From positions 1,674,001 to 1,738,000 of the forward strand of contig NZ_FPCK01000001.1 in assembly GCF_900116545.1 (NCBI RefSeq): a stretch of 64,000 bases of DNA. The letters are read 5' to 3'. How positions within the stretch are numbered: position 1 is the first letter of the stretch; every line of letters starts with the position of its first letter. Below the pieces are notes generated by a model, which was not told the DNA's origin, did not search any database, and was given only the letters and a program-made list of their open reading frames with translations. Below, piece by piece: positions 58,041 to 64,000 of this stretch. The DNA is from Devosia crocina (GTDB lineage Bacteria; Pseudomonadota; Alphaproteobacteria; Rhizobiales; Devosiaceae). The translations under genes and the position numbers were made by a program.

Positions 58041-58274
58041 ATGCCGACACTGTTTTTCGTTCAAGGCTTTCGGCAAAAGGGCCGAAAGTTGGAGCCGGAC
58101 CAACCGCAGCAGTACAAGACAGCGGACAAAGCCATCGCGGCGGCGGAACGTATCGCACCGACACGTGCCGGTATCTGGGCCTATTCAGCTGACGTCGATG
58201 TTGAGGCCGACACCTATGATGAGCCAAAGGTCCTATTCAAATCTGGGACGTTGCCCCCGGGCCTGGCTGACTAA
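58041..58274 (+). CDS. Conserved prophage-associated small protein
   Basis: 77 residues from ATG 58041, with GGAGG eight bases upstream. The sequence MPTLFFVQGFRQKGRKLEP, ADKAIAAAERIAP and DTYDEPKVLFKSGTLPP resembles small cytosolic proteins recurring in rhizobial prophages. No catalytic motif. It is on the strand opposite to the tail operon, between gpD and the lysis genes, the place where P2-like phages carry extra genes. Confidence 0.65.
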   Translation: MPTLFFVQGFRQKGRKLEPDQPQQYKTADKAIAAAERIAPTRAGIWAYSADVDVEADTYDEPKVLFKSGTLPPGLAD

Positions 58275-58337
58275 TCCGCCTAGCCACCTATCGGACCCTG
58301 CAACTGTGCCGCTCGTCAGCAGCTAGTTGAGAGAGCC

Positions 58338-59360
58338 TCACGCCGCACGATCATCGGACCCCGCACCCTGCCCCGGCTCCTTGAGCTCAAGCGAAGTCGT
58401 GGAGCCACCACCACGATCGACCTTATGACCAACGCTGGCAATCCTGTAGGCGCCATCCACCCCAGGCCGGGCACCTCGCAGGATGAACTGCGCTTCCGGC
58501 TGCGCGTCGATGTCGAGGTCCAGCTCCGCCGAACCGTCGCCACCCTCTCGCTTGCTGTCTGACTTTCGCCCCTCGGCAATCTCGCGCGCATGGGCTTCAT
58601 CGACAGCACTGGTCAGGCTTTCGCGGTCAACTTTCGCCCGCTCGTCGTCCGTCCCCACCTCCACCGTTTTGAACATTGCCTCCGGTCGGTCGAAGTAGCG
58701 CACAACCGAAGTCTTGAACCGATCGCGCATCGAGATCGGTTCGATGTCGAGGCGAATGACGTTCACACCAACGACACCCATCACGGGCGGCAGCGCTGCC
58801 CCGCTCGGCGACAACCCGCTCCCACGCTTGGCCACCACGGCCCAGTCGCCGCGGATCTTGAACGTCCCGCCAACCTCCCGAGCGATCTTCTGCCCCAGGT
58901 GCAGAAAGCTTTCCGAATCTGCAGACCAATAGTCTCGCTGGATATTGGCAAATGCCGGATCGAATTTGATGCCGGCAAGACCCGCATTGCTCGCAGCCTT
59001 GTCGAGAAAGCCCTGCAGCGACGCATCATCCATATGAAAGGACTGCGGCTGCTTGACCTTGCCGTTGGCATCAAGTCCCTTGGCGCTGACATTGAGTGTT
59101 CGACCGCCGCCACGCGACAGCGCAAATCGCACCGTGTCGACGGTCCCGTCGAACTTGAGCGCGCCCTCGAGATAGACTTGCACCTTTGCACCCTCTTGGG
59201 GCAGGCTGATCTGCCCATCGCTGTCGTCGAACTGCATCTGGCAGGTATCGCCGGCCGTGCCGTCCTTATCAGTGATCGAAACCGAAATCAGGAACGGCCG
59301 CATAGCCGAGGTCATGTCCTGGCCATCGACCAGAACACGCCAATCCACTTTCCATGGCAT
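58338..59360 (-). CDS. P2 gpD-like tail hub protein (late control D)
   Basis: 340 residues. It starts MPWKVDWRVLVDGQDMTSAM; the Phage_GPD region follows with YWSADSESFLHLGQKIAREVGG and AVVAKRGSG. In contractile phages gpD forms the central baseplate hub that connects to the spike. It lies directly after gpX, as in P2. The C-terminus is acidic and disordered (GQGAGSDDRAA). Confidence 0.88.
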   Translation of the reverse strand: MPWKVDWRVLVDGQDMTSAMRPFLISVSITDKDGTAGDTCQMQFDDSDGQISLPQEGAKVQVYLEGALKFDGTVDTVRFALSRGGGRTLNVSAKGLDANGKVKQPQSFHMDDASLQGFLDKAASNAGLAGIKFDPAFANIQRDYWSADSESFLHLGQKIAREVGGTFKIRGDWAVVAKRGSGLSPSGAALPPVMGVVGVNVIRLDIEPISMRDRFKTSVVRYFDRPEAMFKTVEVGTDDERAKVDRESLTSAVDEAHAREIAEGRKSDSKREGGDGSAELDLDIDAQPEAQFILRGARPGVDGAYRIASVGHKVDRGGGSTTSLELKEPGQGAGSDDRAA

Positions 59361-59365
59361 GTGAA

Positions 59366-59590
59366 CTATCCGAAAAGAGAAACGGTCGGGCGAACGCGGA
59401 ACACGTCCCGCGCCGGCTTGTCGGGCACGATCACCGTCGTGCCGAGCGGAATGAACGGCCCCATATCGGCCAGCCCGGGATTGAGGCCAAGCGCGACCTC
59501 GAGCATCGCTGGCCCCTCGACGCCGTGCACCTGATAAAGCAGGAGATCAAGGGTCACCCCCTCCCGCTTGATGGTAAAGCTTTGCGTCAT
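59366..59590 (-). CDS. P2 gpX-like tail protein (LysM-like)
   Basis: 74 residues from ATG 59590: FTIKREGVTLDLLLYQVHG and LNPGLADMGPFIPLGTTVIV match the small tail protein X family, which has a LysM-like fold and sits at the hub. The ATG shares a base with the gpU stop (TGATG) and 5 bases separate its stop from gpD, so the three are coupled. Confidence 0.86.
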   Translation of the reverse strand: MTQSFTIKREGVTLDLLLYQVHGVEGPAMLEVALGLNPGLADMGPFIPLGTTVIVPDKPARDVFRVRPTVSLFG

Positions 59591-60027
59591 CAAAGACCTG
59601 CCTGGCTGAACAGCGAAAGAATGCCGCCGATGATCCCCGGCGAAGCTCCCTCGGGACCGACCTTGATGAGCGCGATCGTGTGCATGACGCGATAGCCGAC
59701 ACCGTCTTTCATGAGGTCACGATGGCTTTCAGAAATACTCTCAATGGCGAACCATCCGAACATCTTCCCGTCGCCCCGCATGACCGGCAGCTTCTGGCCC
59801 GACTGGCGAAAGCCGTGCGCCGTTTGAAGCTCGGTCAAGCCACCGGTTTTGAACGGCAGCAACTGGCCGGAGAGGGTGATTTTATCGTCACCCTCTCCCA
59901 TGAATTCGCGGCCCGGTAGCGTGCCGACCAGCGCCTTGACAGCAAAGTCAGCCGAGGCCGAACGGCTCATTTCGTCCGCATTGAACGGATGTGTGTCGAG
60001 GGTCAGCGACCCGATCTAGTAAAGCAT
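59590..60027 (-). pseudogene. P2 gpU-like tail protein with an amber codon at position 4
   Basis: The true start is ATG 60027, which shares a base with the tape measure stop (TGATG). The frame reads M-L-Y-stop (TAG at 60016-60018), then IGSLTLDTHPFNADE and the intact body MSRSASADFAVKALVGTLPG ... LFSQAGL to 59590. Tail protein U normally begins with the strand ending FVFDTHPF-like. Translation could only resume at ATG 59970, 19 codons in. gpU is the tail terminator in P2; loss would block tail assembly. The body itself is well conserved. Confidence 0.75.
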
Positions 60028-62377
60028 CACACCACCCTGTAGCCCGTGTCGGCCTGAATACCCGAGATCATGTCGGTGAGCTTCTGGCCAATCTCGTTCA
60101 TCAACCGATCCACGTCGGCCATGTTATGGACAGTCACAGAGCCAATAAGGGGCGCCGCGATGGTGATTGACCCGACACCCGAGCCGCCTGCCCCACCAAG
60201 GATGCCGCGCGTCTCTGCAGCGGTGTGCACATTTCCGGGACCACCAAATTCGACAAGCTCCGGCCCCTCCTCGCCCACCAGAGCGACGCCGCTGTTGAAC
60301 CGCCCTCCCTTGGCAAAGGCGTCTCCTATGACATCCCCTCCCGGCGTTTTGTCGCCAGGCTGGACTTGCCTTGGCCCTGAAGCGTCTCCGCCTCCGCCGC
60401 CTCCGAATGGGTTGATGCTGGCAATCTGATTGGCGAGATCCGCCACCATCTTGGAGGCAATGGATTTCATGCCTTTCCAGATCGCGTTCATGAGGTCGAT
60501 ACCCGTCTGCACCCAGTTGAAGCCAGTGATCGCGTCCGACAACATCTGGCCGACGCCCGAAAACGCGCCAACGAGCGCCTCTGCGAGCCTGCGGCCTGAT
60601 GAGCGGAGCGCTTCTTCCTGTTCAGGAGTAAGCTGCTCTTGCGAAAACAATCCACTCAGGAGGCTCCCCACACCATCAAGCGCCGACTTGGCCAGGTTCC
60701 AGCCGTTCCCGATCAGCTCGCCAAGAGGCGCGAACCAGTCCAGGACTGGCCTGATGGCATCAAGTGCCGGCTGCAATTCCGTTGCCATGGCCGAAGCAAA
60801 ACCGCTGACAAAGGCGCCGATGCGATTCCAATATTTATAGATCAGGAAACCAGCCCCAGCGACCGCGGCAATGCCGGCGGCAACAGGCAAGGTAATGCCG
60901 GCAAGAGCCGTCACAATGGCGCCGAGCGCGGGCCCCGCCAGGCTCAGGCCTGGCACCACCTTGGCTACGGCGCCCAGCCGTGCTGCAAGGGTTTCGAATC
61001 CACTGAAAGCGCCGGTTGAAGCAAGCGCCGAGATCAGGCCCAGCTCTTTGCGGACCTTGCCAAGCGGCTCGATCAGCCCCTTGGTTCCAAGGGTCAGAAG
61101 ATCGATGACCCCACCCTTGCCGACCAGCCCGAGAAATTTGAGGCCAATGGCAGCAACGCGCAGCGATAAGGGCGGCAGCAGCGCCAAGGACGTTTCGGGT
61201 CAGGTCCGGGTGAGCCTCTGCCAGCTCGGCCACCCACAGGGCCAGCGGCCCCGCAACCGCAAGAAAATCATTGAGAGGCGGCAAGAGGATGCTGCCAACG
61301 GTAATGCCGAGATCATTGACCTGGTTTTTGAACCGCTGGATCGCAAACTCGGTCCTTGCAGCGCGGTTCTCGAATTCTCGCCCAACGCTGCCCACATAGG
61401 CCATCTCGCTGCCGACCAGCCCAAGGGACTGTTTCAAAAGGTCGATATTGCCAAGCAAGGGGATCAACGCCTGCGCTTCGTCACCGAAAAGATCGGAAAT
61501 GGCAGCAGCTTGCGTTTCCGCCGGCAGCCTGCCGATCGCATCGATGACCTCGAGCGTTGTGCCGACGGCATCTTCCTGCATGGCCGAGGCGACTTTCGCC
61601 GCATCCATGCCGAGCCTTTTGAAGGCTTTCTGCTGTCTTGTGGTGGCCGACGTTCCTTTGGTCAGCGCCCGACCCATATTGCGGAAAGACGTTCCCGCCA
61701 CATTCGCCTCAGCGCCAGCACTGATCATGGCCGAACCGAAGGCCAGGGTCTGTTCCTTGCTGAAACCAAAGAACTCGCCTTGAACGGCGACTTCCTTGGC
61801 GAATGTGATCAGGTTGGGCGCCGTCGAAGCCGTGTTGTCCGAGATATGATTGATGGCGTCCGCATACTTCTGCGTTTCTTCCACCGTCATCCCGAGCGCC
61901 GTTTGCAGCTTGGCCAGATCCTCGCCGGCTTGAGCGCCTGAAACACCCCAGGCAACAGCAGCCTTGGCCGTAAGGCGGGTGAATTCGAGCAGGTCTTCCT
62001 GCGCGATTCCGGCCGCCGCCGCTTCTGCCGAGAGCGCAGCAAGTTCGTTGACAGCCATCGGAATTTCGGACGTGGCAAGGGCGCGCAGCTCCTTGCCATA
62101 AGCGTTCAAGCCGTCGGCGCTGAAATCGGTGACCTTGGCGATATCGGCCATGGCGCTCTCAAAGCCCACGGCCGCATTCACTGGCGCCGCCAGGCCACGA
62201 TAGAGCGCATACCCGGCACCGACCGCACCAAGCACCTGACCCTGCATCTCTTCCATCGCGCGGCGATTGGCTTTCGCGGCGTCGTTGAGGCGAGATACGG
62301 TCGCGGGAAACCTTTCGTGCCGGAGCGCTGACCCTGTCGATCAGCGACAGGATCAGGCTACTTTCGAGTTTCGCCAC
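60027..62377 (-). pseudogene. Phage tail tape measure protein, broken by two frameshifts
   Basis: GTG 62377 opens MAKLESSLILSLIDRVSAPA (about 24 residues). The frame shifts near 62310, after which VSRLNDAAKANRRAMEEMQG continues. A second shift near 61161 leads from DLTRNVLGAAAALIA into LRVAAIGLKFLGLVGKGG and on to 60027. The middle part is the TP901/PhageMin_Tail core (about 30-330: FESAMADIAKVTDFSADGL, GTSFRNMGRALTKGTSAT). The last third has hydrophobic helices (LAGITLPVAAGIAAVAGAG). Total about 780 codons. It sets tail length and channels DNA. The start overlaps gpE by 20 bases. Confidence 0.85.
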
Positions 62378-62771
62378 GGCGGCCTCCGCTCAGCATTTTC
62401 GAGAGTTCGTTATGCCACCGAGCCGCTTTTCGGATCGGCAGCTGCTCAACCTCAGAGATCGAGGTCGAGCAATGGTGCGAAAGGAGAACGGCTACGCGGA
62501 GCCACTGTCCTCCGGGGGTATCGTCGTTTCCCAAAAAGCCGTTCGTCGCTTTGGTGATCTTGTTTAGATCGCGCAGCGGCAGCTGTTTGAACGTGTCGAT
62601 ATCGACACCCGCCATCGAGGCCAGCATGGCCGCCGTCTTGGCAAAGTCGCCCTGCACTTCGTCTGCGGCGATCATGTCGCCGACATTGGCCTCGCGGAAC
62701 GTCAGCTCTGCGACCTCCTGACCATGGTGCATGATGGGGCGGGAAAGTTTCACTGAGATATTTTCGGTCAT
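62358..62771 (-). CDS. Phage tail assembly chaperone gpE, with gpE'-like C-terminus in one frame
   Basis: 137 residues. The N-terminal part (about 1-85) is the E_tail family: TFREANVGDMIAADE and LNKITKATNGFLGN. The C-terminal part (LSHHCSTSISEVEQLPIRKA then ARWHNEL) is like the gpE' extension that P2 makes by -1 frameshifting. Here both read in a single frame. Such chaperones coat the tape measure during tail assembly, and the gene is directly upstream of the tape measure. Confidence 0.78.
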   Translation of the reverse strand: MTENISVKLSRPIMHHGQEVAELTFREANVGDMIAADEVQGDFAKTAAMLASMAGVDIDTFKQLPLRDLNKITKATNGFLGNDDTPGGQWLRVAVLLSHHCSTSISEVEQLPIRKAARWHNELSKMLSGGRRGETRK

Positions 62772-62826
62772 TGTCCGTCCTCAAAAGGAAAGCGGCGCCA
62801 CCCGGGCGCCGCAAAGAAGGTTTGGA

Positions 62827-63351
62827 TCAGGCGCCGAGCGCTGATCGACGGGCGGCTGTCAGGTCAATGCCACCCATGCGCAGCACCCCTTCCCAGAAAT
62901 CCCAATAGAAAAGCTCGTCGCCGGCGACGACGAGCTCGTAATGCGTGACTTCATTGAAGCCATGCGTGCTGCCCTGCATTTCCGCCGGATCGCTCTCATC
63001 GGCCTCCCAGGTCGTGACAGCGCCTTCGATGATCGCCCGGGCCGGAACCAGGCCGCCGCCACCAGATCCGCGCTTCTTGTAGCTGGCAGCGAACACATAG
63101 CGATCGACCTCGCCAAAGCCGGTGAAGATCTCGGTGTCGATGCCCTTCGCGGTAAGGGCCGGCTCAGGCGCCTCGACGCGTGGATTGGTGAAGTTGACGG
63201 CGCCCGTCCCGCCGCCGGGATTGTGCTCGGCCGTCATCAACGTCAGCGGCGGCATGGTTAGTGTGCTGATCATGGTCTTGCGCGTGAAGTCGGGCTTGGA
63301 AACCCGACGCACATCGACGTTGACCAGGAGGTGAAGTGCAGCTTGTGTCAT
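62827..63351 (-). CDS. Phage major tail tube protein (P2 FII-like)
   Basis: 174 residues of the Phage_tube family: TMPPLTLMTAEHNPGGGTGA, TGFGEVDRYVFAASYKKRG, and a central STHGFNEVTHYELVVAGDEL strand pair. It forms the inner tube of the contractile tail. Fifty-five bases separate it from gpE, and 11 from the sheath. Confidence 0.86.
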   Translation of the reverse strand: MTQAALHLLVNVDVRRVSKPDFTRKTMISTLTMPPLTLMTAEHNPGGGTGAVNFTNPRVEAPEPALTAKGIDTEIFTGFGEVDRYVFAASYKKRGSGGGGLVPARAIIEGAVTTWEADESDPAEMQGSTHGFNEVTHYELVVAGDELFYWDFWEGVLRMGGIDLTAARRSALGA

Positions 63352-63362
63352 GGTGTCTGTCC

Positions 63363-64000
63363 TTAGGCGGCGGCGGTGAGGCGCGCGATGATGTCGGCGA
63401 CGAGGCCCTCGACGGCCGGGCGATAGCGGCGCACCTCGTGATGGGCGACCTTGAAGGCCGGCGCAGGCTCGATGTTGAGATTGACCGTCAGCCTGCCCAT
63501 CCGGATTTCTTCAGGGCTGTTCTTGCTGGCACGGAATTCGACCTTGTAGCCAAGGATGTCTTCATCGGCCTTGTGGTCGCGCAGCATGAACTTGATGCTG
63601 GTCAGCCAGGCCTCCGCCATGCTGGCGCTGATCTTCCGTCCAAAGAATGGCCGCGTGATCTGCATCATCTTGACGGTCAGGTAGTCCGCTCCGCGCACCT
63701 GGTGGATCTGCTTCCAGAGCTCGCCCGTCGTCGTGTTGTCTGTGCCGATGAAACTGAAACCGCCATCGGCGATCGCGCCATCGACACCGCTTTCCCCGGC
63801 AACGACGATCGAGACTTCGCTTTCAAGCAGCTGCTGACCCTCGGTCGAGCCATCGAGCAGCGAGAACGGAATTCTCCGGCTGAGACCTGCAAGACCGTAG
63901 ATTGTGCGATTGGCGATCGGGTTGAACGGCTTGCCTTCGTTAGCATTGTCGATGCGCATGAAGAGGCCGATGATGCGCGGCCCCATGGCGCGAGTGACTA
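63363..64000 (-). CDS. Phage tail sheath protein (P2 FI-like), C-terminal part (runs off right edge)
   Basis: At least 212 codons visible, open to the window edge (VTRAMGPRIIGLFM...). FSFIGTDNTTTGELWKQIHQ, VRGADYLTVKMMQITRPFF and the last segment KVEFRASKNSPEEIRMGRLT followed by VNLNIEPAPAFKV match the sheath C-terminal domain that clamps to the tube. The sheath contracts to drive injection. It is the most upstream visible gene of the tail operon. Confidence 0.88.
   Translation of the reverse strand, partial: VTRAMGPRIIGLFMRIDNANEGKPFNPIANRTIYGLAGLSRRIPFSLLDGSTEGQQLLESEVSIVVAGESGVDGAIADGGFSFIGTDNTTTGELWKQIHQVRGADYLTVKMMQITRPFFGRKISASMAEAWLTSIKFMLRDHKADEDILGYKVEFRASKNSPEEIRMGRLTVNLNIEPAPAFKVAHHEVRRYRPAVEGLVADIIARLTAAA

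Noticed and set aside
53008..64000. A general TAG reassignment in the accessory segment
   Set aside because: Only two in-frame TAG interruptions are visible. Other phage genes here end normally, and gpX itself ends in TAG exactly before gpD, so TAG works as a stop. Nonsense mutation is simpler.
58338..64000. The tail genes as a gene transfer agent (RcGTA type)
   Set aside because: The sheath-tube-E-tape-U-X-D order is that of a contractile P2-like tail; RcGTA has a long non-contractile tail with different genes.

Overview
The window is a 64-kb piece of a GC-rich alphaproteobacterial chromosome, most probably Hyphomicrobiales and Devosia-like. The basis is gene order (rpsB-tsf-pyrH-frr-uppS-cdsA-rseP-bamA-lpxD-fabZ-lpxA-lpxB, gltA-gltX-comEC, nuoA-N-birA-rnj-proS-lolCD-dnaE), a NuoE with a long C-terminal extension, and an SOS operator of the form GTTC-N7-GTTC. 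The genus is inference, since no rRNA or tRNA gene lies in the window.

Layout: 1-3717 (+) is a galactose/galactonate catabolic operon: the end of dgoK, dgoA, an SMP-30 lactonase and a GH42 beta-galactosidase. 3686-5824 (-) is comEC, which converges on it. gltX and gltA follow on +. 8804-20776 (-) is the envelope and translation cluster from lpxB back to rpsB; dxr and lpxI are not in the places where many relatives carry them. dnaE (21264-24719) comes next. Just upstream of it is an unlisted 32-codon membrane ORF with its own LexA-type operator, a candidate SidA-like SOS-induced division inhibitor. 25411-47407 (-) is one long co-directional block: lolD, lolC/E, proS, a small membrane protein, RNase J, birA and the complete 14-gene complex I operon nuoA-N. 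Three Omp25/31-like barrel genes follow; two of them share near-identical 3' halves. An exported MsrA closes the core section.

From about 51.2 kb the window becomes accessory DNA. A truncated DUF4214-type gene meets a truncated, triple-frameshifted ligD. Then come a hypothetical gene split by an amber codon and a umuDC operon under a second SOS box; its UmuD carries Cys where the catalytic Ser should be. From 55.2 kb to the right edge is part of a P2-like contractile-tail prophage: lysis genes, small cargo genes, then gpD, gpX, gpU, tape measure, gpE, tail tube and tail sheath (the last running off the window). gpU has an amber codon at position 4 and the tape measure has two frameshifts. The roughly 50 kb of core genes show no such lesions, so I read the prophage and ligD as decaying. 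An assembly problem or unusual recoding in this segment has not been excluded.

Functionally, the left half holds envelope biogenesis, translation, replication and respiration. The two SOS operators link a putative division checkpoint peptide beside the replicative polymerase to error-prone polymerase V at the prophage edge.
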